From Streptomyces sp. 71268 (GTDB lineage: Bacteria; Actinomycetota; Actinomycetes; Streptomycetales; Streptomycetaceae), in contig NZ_CP114200.1 of assembly GCF_029392895.1 (NCBI RefSeq), positions 2,387,001 to 2,451,000 on the forward strand: DNA of 64,000 bases, given 5' to 3'. How positions within the stretch are numbered: position 1 is the first letter of the stretch; each line of letters starts with the position of its first letter. Shown in pieces: positions 32,088 through 43,794 of the stretch. Both the position numbers and the translations under genes were made by a program. The notes below the pieces were generated by a model. The model saw only the letters and a program-made list of their open reading frames with translations, ran no database searches and was not told the DNA's origin.

Positions 32088-33938
32088 GTGAGATCAGGAA
32101 TCGTCAGACGCATCCGGCATACCCGGCACAGAACCACCGCGGCGCTCGTCGCGCTCGCGCTCCCCTTCGCCGCGCTCGTCGGCCTGGCCTCTCCCGCCCA
32201 GGCCGCCGAGTCCGCCACCGCCACCTACGTGAAGGCGGCCGACTGGGGCAGCGGCTACGAGGGCCGCTGGACCGTCAAGAACACGGGTGACACCACGCTG
32301 AACAGCTGGACCGTCGAGTGGGACGTCCCCTCCGGCACCACCGTCGGCTCCGGCTGGGACGCCACCATCACCGGCTCCGGCAACCACTACACCGCCAAGA
32401 ACCTGAGCTGGAACGGCACGTTGGCCCCCGGCGCCAGCGTCACCTTCGGCTTCAACGGCACCGGCGGCGGCGCGCCGACCGGCTGTAAGCTCAACGGCGG
32501 CCCCTGTGACGGCAGCACGCAGCCCGGCGACACCCCGCCGAGCGCTCCTGGCATCCCCTCCGCCAGCGAGATCACCAACACCTCGGTGAAGCTGAGCTGG
32601 ACCGCCGCCACCGACGACAAGGGCGTCAAGAACTACGACGTGCTGCGCGGCGGCACGACGATCGCCACCGTCACCGGCACCAGCTACACCGACACCGGCC
32701 TGACCGCCGGCACGGACTACTCGTACACCGTCAAGGCCCGCGACACCGCCGACCAGCTCGGCGCGGCGAGCGGCGCGCGCACCGTGCGTACCACCGGTGG
32801 CAACGGCGGCGAGCCCCCGGTCGGCGACGCCGTGAAGCTGGGCTACTTCACCAACTGGGGCGTCTACCAGCGCAACTACCACGTCAAGAACCTGGTGACC
32901 TCGGGCTCGGCCGAGAAGATCACGCACATCAACTACGCCTTCGGCAACGTCCAGGGCGGCAAGTGCACCATCGGTGACGGCTACGCCGACTACGAGAAGG
33001 CGTACACCGCCGACCAGAGCGTCGACGGCAAGGCCGACACGTGGGACCAGCCGCTGCGCGGCAACTTCAACCAGCTCCGCAAGCTCAAGGCCCAGTACCC
33101 GCACATCAAGGTGCTGTGGTCGTTCGGCGGTTGGACCTGGTCCGGCGGCTTCGGTGACGCGGTCAAGAACCCGGCCGCCTTCGCCGACTCCTGCTACAAG
33201 CTGGTCGAGGACCCGCGTTGGGCCGATGTCTTCGACGGCATCGACCTGGACTGGGAGTACCCGAACGCCTGCGGCCTGACCTGCGACACCAGCGGCCCGA
33301 ACTCCATGACCGCCATGATGAAGGCGATGCGGGACAAGTTCGGCGCCAACAACCTGGTCACCGCCGCGATCTCCGCTGACGGCTCCAACGGCGGCAAGCT
33401 CGACGTCGCGGACTACGCCGGCGCCGCCCAGTACGCCGACTGGTACAACGTCATGACGTACGACTTCTTCGGCGCCTGGGACGCGAAGGGCCCGACGGCC
33501 CCGCACTCCCCGCTCACCTCCTACCCGGGCATCCCGAAGGAGGGCTTCAACTCCGACGCGGCCATCCAGAAGCTCAAGGGCAAGGGCATCCCGGCGAAGA
33601 AGCTGCTGCTCGGCATCGGCTTCTACGGCCGCGGCTGGACCGGCGTCACCCAGAAGGAGCCGGGCGGCACCGCCACCGGCGCGGGCCCGGGCAAGTACGA
33701 GGCGGGCATCGAGGACTACAAGGACCTCAAGGACCGCTGCCCGGCCAACGGCACCGTGGGCGGCACCGCGTACGCCCACTGCGGCACCCAGTGGTGGAGC
33801 TACGACACCCCGGCCACGATCAACGGGAAGATGTCGTACGTGAAGGACCAGAAGCTCGGCGGCTCGTTCTTCTGGGAGTTCAGCGGCGACACCGCCAACG
33901 GCGAACTGATGTCGGCCATCAACAGCGGCCTGCGCTAG
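32088..33938 (+). CDS. Secreted chitinase (CBM2 - FnIII - GH18)
   Basis: 616 residues from GTG 32088, AGGAG 11 nt upstream. Signal peptide about 1-43 (RRIRHTRHR, then ALVALALPFAALVGLASPAQA, shown in two parts here). CBM2 domain about 45-145 (WTVKNTGDTTLNSW, NLSWNGTLAPGASVTFGF). One fibronectin type III domain about 155-242 (PSASEITNTSVKLSWT). GH18 barrel about 250-616 with catalytic DGIDLDWEYP (Glu as acid). It hydrolyses chitin outside the cell with a retaining, substrate-assisted mechanism. The promoter carries the chi direct repeats. A strong terminator follows at 34032. Confidence 0.97.
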   Translation: MRSGIVRRIRHTRHRTTAALVALALPFAALVGLASPAQAAESATATYVKAADWGSGYEGRWTVKNTGDTTLNSWTVEWDVPSGTTVGSGWDATITGSGNHYTAKNLSWNGTLAPGASVTFGFNGTGGGAPTGCKLNGGPCDGSTQPGDTPPSAPGIPSASEITNTSVKLSWTAATDDKGVKNYDVLRGGTTIATVTGTSYTDTGLTAGTDYSYTVKARDTADQLGAASGARTVRTTGGNGGEPPVGDAVKLGYFTNWGVYQRNYHVKNLVTSGSAEKITHINYAFGNVQGGKCTIGDGYADYEKAYTADQSVDGKADTWDQPLRGNFNQLRKLKAQYPHIKVLWSFGGWTWSGGFGDAVKNPAAFADSCYKLVEDPRWADVFDGIDLDWEYPNACGLTCDTSGPNSMTAMMKAMRDKFGANNLVTAAISADGSNGGKLDVADYAGAAQYADWYNVMTYDFFGAWDAKGPTAPHSPLTSYPGIPKEGFNSDAAIQKLKGKGIPAKKLLLGIGFYGRGWTGVTQKEPGGTATGAGPGKYEAGIEDYKDLKDRCPANGTVGGTAYAHCGTQWWSYDTPATINGKMSYVKDQKLGGSFFWEFSGDTANGELMSAINSGLR

Positions 33939-34031
33939 TCGCACGACGCGGGGCCGCCACGGCGCGGCCCCGCCCGTCGGCGGCCCCGCCGGGCCGCCAG
34001 CACCACAGACAGCGTGGGTCCACCACGAACC

Positions 34032-34070
34032 GGACCGGGAAGGCGGCACCGCCCGCCGCCTTCCCGGTCC
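34032..34070 (+). terminator. Strong chitinase terminator
   Basis: A perfect 16-bp stem (GGACCGGGAAGGCGGC, 7-nt loop, complement) is followed by TTCG. A smaller 10-bp stem (33948-33973) lies between it and the stop codon. Confidence 0.85.
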
Positions 34071-34187
34071 TTCGCCATGCCCGCGCCCCGCGTCTCCCAC
34101 ACGAGCGATCCGGCCCGGGAATCCCCACCAGGGCCGGGGGCGTTGCCACCACAGCCGCCCGCCCCCTCGCCCGGGAGAGACCCGCAC

Positions 34188-34877
34188 ATGCCGCAGCCGC
34201 AGATCGACGCCCTCGTCTTCGACGTACTCGGCACGCTCGTCGACGAACCCCGCGGCCTCCGGACCGGCCTGCGCCGACTCGCCCCCACCCATGACGAAGC
34301 CGAGACCGAGCGGCTCCTGACGCTGTGGCAGCGGCACATCGAGCGCCAACAGCGCCGCATGCTCGACGGCGAGCGCCCCTACGCGCCCAGCGACGTACTC
34401 GACCGGGAAGCCGCCCACCTCGTCGCCGACGCCGCGGGCGTCACCGACCCGACCGCCGTCGCCGCGCTGGCCCGCTCGGCCCGCGAGCTCCCACCCTGGC
34501 CCGACACGGCCACCGGCCTCGCCCGGCTCGCCGAGCGGTTCCCGCTGATCGGTCTCTCCAACGCGAGCCGTACGGCGCTGCTGGGCATCAACGCCCACGC
34601 GGGACTGCGCTGGCACCAGGCCCTGTCCGCCGAGGACGCCCGTACGTACAAGCCGGCCCCCGCCGTCTACGAGCTGGCCACCGCCGTCTCCGGACGGCCG
34701 CCGGAGCGCCTCCTGATGGTGGCCGCCCACGCCTGGGACCTCCGCGCGGCGCAGGCCGTCGGGCTGCGCACCGCCTACGTCGCCCGCCCCGTCGGCGACC
34801 CGCCCGCCCCCACGGACACCTTCGACCTCCACGCCGAAAGCCTGACCGCCCTGGCCGACCAACTCACCACTGGGTGA
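34188..34877 (+). CDS. HAD-superfamily hydrolase (haloacid dehalogenase type II-like)
   Basis: 229 residues from ATG 34188, with CGGGAGAGA upstream. HAD motif I is FDVLGTLVDE with the nucleophilic Asp; motif II is GLSNASRTAL; the motif III/IV region is YKPAPAVYELA followed by LMVAAHAWDLRAAQAVG, where the classical acidic pair is partly replaced by AHAWD as in L-2-haloacid dehalogenases. The helical cap lies at 20-110. Hydrolysis of a small haloacid or phosphate ester is likely; the substrate is not readable. It is monocistronic and convergent with the DUF2550 gene. Confidence 0.88.
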   Translation: MPQPQIDALVFDVLGTLVDEPRGLRTGLRRLAPTHDEAETERLLTLWQRHIERQQRRMLDGERPYAPSDVLDREAAHLVADAAGVTDPTAVAALARSARELPPWPDTATGLARLAERFPLIGLSNASRTALLGINAHAGLRWHQALSAEDARTYKPAPAVYELATAVSGRPPERLLMVAAHAWDLRAAQAVGLRTAYVARPVGDPPAPTDTFDLHAESLTALADQLTTG

Positions 34878-34913
34878 GGACGTGAGAAGCACGCGCTACC
34901 TGGGCCACATTGA

Positions 34914-34946
34914 CCCTCCCCCCAGCTAACGCTGGGAGGTACCCCC
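34914..34946. terminator. Palindromic intergenic element / bidirectional terminator
   Basis: CCCAGC-TAAC-GCTGGG flanked by CTCCC and AGGTACCCCC lies in the convergent gap. I know near-identical palindromic units as dispersed intergenic repeats in Streptomyces, so it may be one of a family. Its position suits termination from both sides. Confidence 0.6.
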
Positions 34947-34966
34947 AACCAACGAGGCGCCTTTAT

Positions 34967-35473
34967 CTAAGCAACATTGACTCGTTGGCCCGGGGGCGCG
35001 GCTTCGAGCCAGGCCAGGAAGCCGGTGAGGGCGTCCTCGCTCATGGCGAGTTCGAGTCGGGTTCCCCGGTGGCGGCAGGCCAGGACCACCGCGTCGGAGA
35101 GGAGGGCGAGTTCCTCCTCGCCCTGCGGGGTGCGGCGGGCGATGACCTCGATGGCCGACCGTTCGAGCAGTCGGCGCGGGCGGGGCGCGTACGAGAAGAC
35201 GCGGAACCACTCCACCCGGTCGCCGCTGTAGCGCGCGACCCCGTACACCCAGCCCTTGCCGCTCGGCTCCCCCGCGTCGGTGCGCGGTACCTCGGCGCCC
35301 TCGGGGGCGGCGGTCACGGCGGCGGTGTCCGGGCGCGGCGGCACGTCCCAGCGCAGGCTACAGTCGAACGTTCCGCCGGATCGCTGGATCAGTCGTCTCC
35401 GCAGCCCGAAGACGAAGAGCCCCAGCAGCACGAGTACGACGACCGCGCCGCTGACAAGCAGAGCGAGGACCAT
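34967..35473 (-). CDS. DUF2550 membrane protein
   Basis: 168 residues from ATG 35473, with AGGAGG 9 nt upstream; GTG 35479 is too close to the ribosome site. One N-terminal membrane span (VLALLVSGAVVVLVLLGLFV) is followed by a cytosolic domain with FDCSLRWDVPP, WVYGVARYSGDRVEWFRVFSY, and RHRGTRLELAMSEDALTGFL. This is the actinobacterial DUF2550 family, which regularly follows atpC. Its function is unknown. It is separated from the atp operon by a large terminator, so it is probably transcribed partly on its own. Confidence 0.92.
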   Translation of the reverse strand: MVLALLVSGAVVVLVLLGLFVFGLRRRLIQRSGGTFDCSLRWDVPPRPDTAAVTAAPEGAEVPRTDAGEPSGKGWVYGVARYSGDRVEWFRVFSYAPRPRRLLERSAIEVIARRTPQGEEELALLSDAVVLACRHRGTRLELAMSEDALTGFLAWLEAAPPGQRVNVA

Positions 35474-35519
35474 CTTCACCGACCTCCTCGCGTCATCCAG
35501 AAATCCCGCACCTGCATCG

Positions 35520-35569
35520 CCTCAGCCGCGGGCCGCTGGATCGAGGTCCAGCGGTGCCCGCGGCTGAGG
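35520..35569 (-). terminator. atp operon terminator
   Basis: A very large stem starts with CCTCAGCCGCGGGC and continues with CGCTGGA, and both arms are matched on the far side with only a 2-nt bulge. It lies just after atpC. Confidence 0.85.
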
Positions 35570-35591
35570 ATCGTACGTATCTGTGGCTGGC

Positions 35592-35969
35592 TCAGTGCGC
35601 GCCCGCCACCGCGCGCAGTCGGACCTCGGCGCGCCGCTCGGCGGCGTCGTCCGCCTCCGACTTGGCACGCTCCAACGCCCGCTCGGCACGCTGTACATCA
35701 ATCTCGTCAGAAAGCTCCGCGATCTCCGCGAGCACCGACAGCTTGTCGTCGGCGAACGAGATGAACCCGCCGTGCACCGCGGCGATCACCGTCCCGCCGT
35801 CGCTCGTACGAATGGTCACCGGGCCCGACTCCAGCACACCGAGCAGCGGCTGGTGGCCGGGCATGACGCCGATGTCACCCGATGTGGTGCGCGCGATGAC
35901 CAAGGTGGCCGCGCCGGACCAGACACTCCGGTCCGCAGCGACCAGCTCGACGTGCAGCTCAGCAGCCAA
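35592..35969 (-). CDS. atpC: ATP synthase F1 epsilon subunit
   Basis: 125 residues from TTG 35969, with GAGGAG 5 nt upstream, which puts the start at LAAELHVELVAADRSVWSG. An ATG at 35990 would add 7 unrelated residues. The N-terminal beta sandwich (GDIGVMPGHQPLLGVLESGP is typical) is followed by a C-terminal helical hairpin (VQRAERALERAKSEADDA) that regulates ATP hydrolysis. It is the last gene of the atp operon. Confidence 0.96.
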   Translation of the reverse strand: MAAELHVELVAADRSVWSGAATLVIARTTSGDIGVMPGHQPLLGVLESGPVTIRTSDGGTVIAAVHGGFISFADDKLSVLAEIAELSDEIDVQRAERALERAKSEADDAAERRAEVRLRAVAGAH

Positions 35970-36078
35970 CGTGGCTCCTCGGGTCTCCACCCGGCGGGTG
36001 CGCCGGATGTTGGGTCGAATTCTAGTGGGCGTGGCGGGAGGGACGGGACCACACCCGTCCCTCCCACTACGTCAGGCG

Positions 36079-38461
<2,383 letters not shown>

Positions 38462-38463
38462 GC

Positions 38464-40035
38464 TCAGCCCTCACCCAGCAGCTTGCCGTCCGAGGTCTCG
38501 AACTGCCGCTTGAAGGAGGCGATGGCGTCGGCGACCGCCTGGAGCGTGTCGTCCGACATCTTGCCGCCCTCACGGATCGAGGTCAGCAGGTCCTTGTGCT
38601 CCCGGTGCAGGTAGTCAAGCAGCTCGCGCTCGAAGCGACGGATGTCCGCGACCGGCACGTCGTCCATCTTGCCGGAGGTACCGGCCCAGATCGAGACGAC
38701 CTGGTCCTCGGTGGAGTACGGCGCGTACTGGCCCTGCTTGAGCAGCTCGACCATGCGCTTACCGCGCTCCAGCGACGCCTTGGAGGCCGCGTCCAGGTCG
38801 GAACCGAAGGCGGCGAACGCCTCCAGCTCGCGGAACTGGGCGAGGTCCACGCGGAGTCGACCCGAGACCTGGCGCATGGCCTTGTGCTGGGCCGAACCAC
38901 CGACTCGGGAGACCGAGATACCGACGTTCAGCGCCGGCCGCTGGCCCGCGTTGAACAGGTCGGACTCCAGGAAGCACTGGCCGTCGGTGATGGAGATGAC
39001 GTTGGTCGGGATGAACGCCGACACGTCGTTGGCCTTCGTCTCGACGATCGGCAGACCCGTCATCGAGCCGGCACCCAGCTCGTCCGAGAGCTTGGCGCAG
39101 CGCTCGAGGAGCCGCGAGTGCAGGTAGAAGACGTCACCCGGGTACGCCTCGCGGCCCGGCGGGCGGCGCAGCAGCAGGGACACGGCGCGGTAGGCGTCGG
39201 CCTGCTTCGAGAGGTCGTCGAAGACGATCAGGACGTGCTTGCCCTGGTACATCCAGTGCTGGCCGATGGCCGAGCCGGTGTACGGGGCGAGGTACTTGAA
39301 GCCCGCGGGGTCCGAGGCCGGAGCCGCGACGATCGTCGTGTACTCCAGCGCGCCCGCCTCCTCCAGCGCGCCGCGCACGCCGGCGATGGTGGAGCCCTTC
39401 TGGCCGACGGCGACGTAGATGCAGCGGACCTGCTTCTTGGGGTCGCCGGTGCGCCAGTTGTCCCGCTGGTTGATGATCGTGTCGACGGCCAGGGCGGTCT
39501 TGCCGGTCTGGCGGTCACCGATGATGAGCTGGCGCTGGCCGCGGCCGATCGGGGTCATCGCGTCGACGGCCTTGAGGCCGGTCTGCATCGGCTCGTGCAC
39601 CGACTTACGCACCATGACGCCGGGAGCCTGCAGCTCCAGGGCGCGACGGCTTTCGGTCTCGATCTCGCCGAGGCCGTCGATCGGGTTGCCGAGCGGGTCG
39701 ACGACGCGACCCAGGTAACCCTCGCCGACGGCTACCGAGAGGACCTCGCCGGTACGCGTGACCGGCTGGCCCTCCTCAATGCCGTTGAACTCGCCGAGGA
39801 CGACCGCGCCGATCTCGCGCTCCTCAAGGTTGAGGGCGAGACCAAGGGTGCCGTCCTCGAACTTCAGCAGCTCGTTCGCCATGGCCGAGGGCAGCCCCTC
39901 GACCTTCGCGATGCCGTCACCGGCAACGCTGACCGTACCGACCTCCTCGCGCGAGGCCGCGTCCGGCGTGTACGCCTGGACAAAGTTCTCCAGTGCGTCC
40001 CGGATCTCCTCCGGCCGGATCGTGAGCTCCGCCAT
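38464..40035 (-). CDS. atpA: ATP synthase F1 alpha subunit
   Basis: 523 residues. Nucleotide-binding P-loop [15 protein letters not shown], the alpha-specific LIIGDRQT context, and [16 protein letters not shown]. The N-terminus ([16 protein letters not shown]) binds delta. It is the non-catalytic regulatory subunit of the hexamer. A G/C hairpin lies in the 122-bp gap between atpH and atpA. Confidence 0.99.
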   Translation of the reverse strand: MAELTIRPEEIRDALENFVQAYTPDAASREEVGTVSVAGDGIAKVEGLPSAMANELLKFEDGTLGLALNLEEREIGAVVLGEFNGIEEGQPVTRTGEVLSVAVGEGYLGRVVDPLGNPIDGLGEIETESRRALELQAPGVMVRKSVHEPMQTGLKAVDAMTPIGRGQRQLIIGDRQTGKTALAVDTIINQRDNWRTGDPKKQVRCIYVAVGQKGSTIAGVRGALEEAGALEYTTIVAAPASDPAGFKYLAPYTGSAIGQHWMYQGKHVLIVFDDLSKQADAYRAVSLLLRRPPGREAYPGDVFYLHSRLLERCAKLSDELGAGSMTGLPIVETKANDVSAFIPTNVISITDGQCFLESDLFNAGQRPALNVGISVSRVGGSAQHKAMRQVSGRLRVDLAQFRELEAFAAFGSDLDAASKASLERGKRMVELLKQGQYAPYSTEDQVVSIWAGTSGKMDDVPVADIRRFERELLDYLHREHKDLLTSIREGGKMSDDTLQAVADAIASFKRQFETSDGKLLGEG

Positions 40036-40081
40036 CTGGGTTCCCTGCTCTCCTTGTTGGGCCCGAAGTTTTTCTGGGGGG

Positions 40082-40101
40082 TCTGGGGGCTACCCCCCAG
40101 A
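40082..40101 (-). promoter_or_regulatory. Hairpin within the atp operon (atpH-atpA gap)
   Basis: TCTGGGGG and CCCCCCAGA form a tight stem-loop in the only sizeable gap inside the F1 part of the operon, followed on the coding strand by AAAAACTTCGGGC. It could be an attenuator, RNA-processing site or stabiliser that sets different expression levels of upstream and downstream genes. Confidence 0.5.
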
Positions 40102-40157
40102 GGACATCAGTCGGCCCAACTCGGGCCGCTAGCAATGCTTGTTGAGTTGGTGGCTGG

Positions 40158-40982
40158 TCAGCCGGCCATCCGACGGGCCGCCTCGTCGAGACGGTCCGCG
40201 ATGCTGCCGTTGATCACCTCGTCGCCGATGCGCACCGTCACCCCGCCGAGGACGCTCGGGTCCACGTCGAGGTTGAGGTGCACCGCGCGCCCGTAGATCC
40301 GGGCGAGCGCACCGCTCAGGCGCTGCTTCTGCTGGTCAGAGAGCGGCACCGCGGAGGTGACGACGGCGACCACGCGGCTGCGACGGTCCGCGGCCAGCTT
40401 GGAGAGGGCTTCAAGACCCGCTTCCAGGCTACGTCCCCGAGGCTGGGTGACAAGACGGATCACCAGCCGCTCGGTGACGGGGTTGGCCCGACCGCCGAGC
40501 AGCGAGCGCAGCAGTTCGGCCTGAGCCGCCCTGGCGCCCTGGTGAGCGGCCTTGGCGGTCAGCGCGGCCCGCAGTTCGGCGGAGGAGGAGACGATCCGGC
40601 CGAACCGGAACACCTCGTCCTCCACGTCGTCGAGCGCGCCGGCGCGCTGCGCGGCGATGAGGTCGGCGCTGGCCGCCAGCTCCTCGACCGCGTCCACCAG
40701 GTCACGCGAGCGCGACCAGCGGGAGCGGACCATGCCGGAGACCAGGTCCAGGGACTCGCCGCCGAGCTGGCCGCCGACGAGCCGGCGCACCAGGTCGGCC
40801 TTGGCCTCGCCGGACTGCGCCGGGTCGGTCAGTGCCCGGCGCAGCGTCACCTCACGGTCGAGCAGCGTGGTGACGGCGGCCAGCTCCTCGGCGAGCTTCG
40901 CCGCGTCGACGGACGTGCTGTCCGTCAGCGCGTCGAGTCGCTCGCGTGCGGAGGCCAGCGCCTCGCGGCTCGCTCCGTTCAT
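40158..40982 (-). CDS. atpH: ATP synthase delta subunit (long actinobacterial form)
   Basis: 274 residues, about 100 more than E. coli delta, as usual for Streptomyces. The family signature is near the C-terminus: VVAVVTSAVPLSDQQKQRL, then LNLDVDPSVLGGVTVRIGDEVINGS. Delta forms part of the stator that links the b subunit to F1. Its start overlaps the atpF stop (ATGA), so translation is coupled. Confidence 0.97.
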   Translation of the reverse strand: MNGASREALASARERLDALTDSTSVDAAKLAEELAAVTTLLDREVTLRRALTDPAQSGEAKADLVRRLVGGQLGGESLDLVSGMVRSRWSRSRDLVDAVEELAASADLIAAQRAGALDDVEDEVFRFGRIVSSSAELRAALTAKAAHQGARAAQAELLRSLLGGRANPVTERLVIRLVTQPRGRSLEAGLEALSKLAADRRSRVVAVVTSAVPLSDQQKQRLSGALARIYGRAVHLNLDVDPSVLGGVTVRIGDEVINGSIADRLDEAARRMAG

Positions 40983-41533
40983 CGCGTGGCCTCGGCCTTC
41001 GTCGCGCTGTCCTCGAGTCCGTCGAGGAAGCGGTCGATGGTGCGGCTCTGCCGGGCGTTGTCCTCAAGGGCCTCGCCCACGAGCTTGCCGGCCAGTTCGG
41101 TGGCGAGCTTGCCCACGTCCTGGCGCAGCGAGAGCGCGGCCTGCTTGCGGTCGGCCTCGATCTGGGCGTGACCGGCGGCGATGATGTCCTCACGCTGCCG
41201 CTGGCCTTCCGCGCGCATCTCGGCGATGAGCGCGGCGCCCTGCTCCTGCGCCTCCTGGCGCAGGCGCGCGGCCTCGTGGCGGGCGTCAGCGAGCTGGGCC
41301 CGGTAGTCATCGAGAACCTGCTGCGCCTCGGCCTGGGTGGCCTCGGCCTTCTCCATGCCGCCTTCGATCGACGCCCGGCGCTCTTCCAGAACCTTGTTGA
41401 TGTTCGGGAGGAGCTTCTTGGCGAGGAAGAGGAAGACGATTGCGAAGGCGATCAGGCCGATGACGAGCTCTGGGATCGGCGGGACGAGGGGGTTCTCGGC
41501 CTCCTCGGACGCCATCTGTACCAGGGCGTTCAC
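40979..41533 (-). CDS. atpF: ATP synthase Fo b subunit
   Basis: 184 residues: one membrane span (PELVIGLIAFAIVFLFLAKK) near the N-terminus followed by a long charged coiled coil (EERRASIEGGMEKAEATQA onward) forming the peripheral stalk. The length is normal. It lies between atpE and atpH. Confidence 0.98.
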   Translation of the reverse strand: MNALVQMASEEAENPLVPPIPELVIGLIAFAIVFLFLAKKLLPNINKVLEERRASIEGGMEKAEATQAEAQQVLDDYRAQLADARHEAARLRQEAQEQGAALIAEMRAEGQRQREDIIAAGHAQIEADRKQAALSLRQDVGKLATELAGKLVGEALEDNARQSRTIDRFLDGLEDSATKAEATR

Positions 41534-41574
41534 ATCAGTGCCTTTCGTCGAATCGACTGGGCTTTACGCCGTGA

Positions 41575-41874
<300 letters not shown>

Positions 41875-41899
41875 CTATTGGACTGGGGGAGGCGGGTGC

Positions 41900-42709
41900 T
41901 CAGTGGTGCTCGGCGAGAGCGCCCTGCACATAGGTGGCGGCCAGCAGCACGAAGACGTACGCCTGGACGGCCTGGATGAAGAGCTCGAAGGCGGTCATCA
42001 CGATGGTCAGCACGAAGGAGACGCCCGCGTAGGCGATGCCGATCCCGTTCAGCAGGTACCAGCTGGCGATGGTGAACATCAGCAGCAGCAGGTGACCGGC
42101 GAACATGTTCGCGAAGAGCCGGACCGCGTGTGTGAACGGCCGCACGATGACGTTGGACATGAACTCCAGGAACATGACTAGCGGCAGGACCCCGCCAAGG
42201 GACTTGTCGTAGCCGGTGATGTTCTTCATGCCGCCGATGAAGCCGTGCTTGCTGAAGGTGAGGTACATCCACAGCACGTAGACGATGAGCGCCATCGCGG
42301 CGGGGAAGGCGATGATCGAGGTCACCGGGAACTGGGCCACCGGGATGATCGACCAAAGGTTCATGATCCATACGAAGAAGAACAGCGAGACCATCAGGGG
42401 GACGTACTTCTCGCCCTCCTTCTTGCCGAGGGTCTCGTAGACGATGCCCTTGCGGACGAAGTCGTATCCCGCCTCGCCAATCATCTGCAGCTTGCCCGGG
42501 ACGACCTTGGCCTTTCCGAAGGCCGCCCAGAAGAACCAGACGATGGCTACCGTTCCGAGCAGCGCCAACAGCATCGGCTTGTTGAACTCGAAGCTGCCGA
42601 CGGTGAAGATCGGGTCGAAGGTGAACGAGTGAAGCCCTGGGGCCGGGAAGCCGCACCCGTCAAAGATGTGGCAATCGGTCTCGAAGGCGAGCGTCTGGTC
42701 AGAACTCAC
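41900..42709 (-). CDS. atpB: ATP synthase Fo a subunit
   Basis: 269 residues from GTG 42709 with AAGGAG 6 nt upstream; an in-frame ATG 66 nt earlier is less likely. Membrane helices include PMLLALLGTVAIVWFFW and LVMFLEFMSNVIVRPFTHAV, the latter followed by RLFANMFAGHLLL, which holds the essential Arg of the proton half-channel. It is separated from atpI by 264 bp, in which I see only a weak promoter-like stretch. Confidence 0.98.
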   Translation of the reverse strand: MSSDQTLAFETDCHIFDGCGFPAPGLHSFTFDPIFTVGSFEFNKPMLLALLGTVAIVWFFWAAFGKAKVVPGKLQMIGEAGYDFVRKGIVYETLGKKEGEKYVPLMVSLFFFVWIMNLWSIIPVAQFPVTSIIAFPAAMALIVYVLWMYLTFSKHGFIGGMKNITGYDKSLGGVLPLVMFLEFMSNVIVRPFTHAVRLFANMFAGHLLLLMFTIASWYLLNGIGIAYAGVSFVLTIVMTAFELFIQAVQAYVFVLLAATYVQGALAEHH

Positions 42710-42973
42710 CGCGAGCTCCTTCAGCGTGGCGCATGGGTACGGCAACCTCGTTGTGTCGGCGCGGCACGGAGCCACGGAACGGCACTGGACTGGTCTTACG
42801 GATTAGGGGGCAGCTGGTCGGCGCTGGGCCGGGGCGGATCGCTGGCACCTGCCGCGATGGCCGCTGGTTGCGTCCCGGGACGTACGGGAGTTCAGCCGCC
42901 GGCGCCAGCTGTGCCGCAGATGGCACCGGACGATAGCAGGCGCTCGCGCGGACATTTATTCCGCCCCTACGTG

Positions 42974-43411
42974 TCACGTCGTGGACCCTGCGGTCTCTGA
43001 CTTCTTGGCCTCGGGGGCCGTCGGATCGACGTAGAAGATCTTGGCTTTCATGTGCGCGCGAGCCTGGGCGCCGATCCACACGACGGTGGCGACGACCAAC
43101 GTGATGGCGAACGCCCGGGGGTTGAAGAACGTGGCGTTCTTGAAGACGGCGACAAAAACCACCATCAGCAGAAGCTGGACCACGTACAACACGAGTCCAA
43201 TGCCCTGAAAAAGCTGCGGAAGGGATTTGGCGACCCACTGCAGGACACCCAGCCCCATTCCCATGAGCGCGATCACCAGCACGACGCCGAAGACAGCACC
43301 GATCGCCCCCTTGCCACCCGCGAACACGGCGCTGGCCGCCACGGCGAGGGCGCCGACGGCAGCGGTGGGTACGGCGGTATGGAGGAGAATTCGGGCGTCA
43401 TTCGACTGCAT
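42974..43411 (-). CDS. atpI: ATP synthase protein I (AtpI-like)
   Basis: 145 residues with four membrane spans (ILLHTAVPTAAVGALAVAAS, AVFGVVLVIALMGMGLGVL, GLVLYVVQLLLMVVFVAVF, AFAITLVVATVVWIGA) and a charged C-terminus. Its position as the first gene of the atp operon identifies it; AtpI aids c-ring assembly in other bacteria. Sequence conservation in the family is low. Confidence 0.85.
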   Translation of the reverse strand: MQSNDARILLHTAVPTAAVGALAVAASAVFAGGKGAIGAVFGVVLVIALMGMGLGVLQWVAKSLPQLFQGIGLVLYVVQLLLMVVFVAVFKNATFFNPRAFAITLVVATVVWIGAQARAHMKAKIFYVDPTAPEAKKSETAGSTT

Positions 43412-43563
43412 GGCGGCAGCTCCGGCTGGGCGAGAGGGCGGGCGTCGTCATGGACGAGCGTAGCCCGGGGCAAGGGATGACCTGGGACCCAAAGGACCTT
43501 CGCACTGGGGTCCTTGAGATCTCCGCATGGGATCTGTGCACCGGGTTTCGTGAACGGTATCAC

Positions 43564-43592
43564 AAACTATTTGATGAGGTCTTTACCTACAA
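43564..43592 (-). promoter_or_regulatory. Candidate atp operon promoter
   Basis: On the minus strand, TTGTAG, a 17-bp spacer and TAGTTT give a good housekeeping-type promoter. It lies in an AT-rich island of the 383-bp gap before atpI; the untranslated leader would be about 145 nt. The remainder of the gap (43412-43794) shows no gene. Confidence 0.6.
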
Positions 43593-43794
43593 AGTGTGCT
43601 GGCCGTCACACGAAAGAGTTACTTACGTCACGTCCACCTGACGTCGGCAAGCAAGTCTGGTATGTGAGCGACACCTCGGGTCACCAGGCACGATGCGGGC
43701 GGAGCCACGCGAGGCACCCGCACCATGCCGTGCGCATCCTCGCATCCCGAACCGCGCGGGCATCCACGCGGCCCCCGGAACGCGCGGGTCCGGA

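Noticed and set aside
32094..34892. 932-codon leftward frame across the chitinase and HAD genes
   Set aside because: It is the shadow of well-supported genes, rich in Gly/Val/Arg, without domains.
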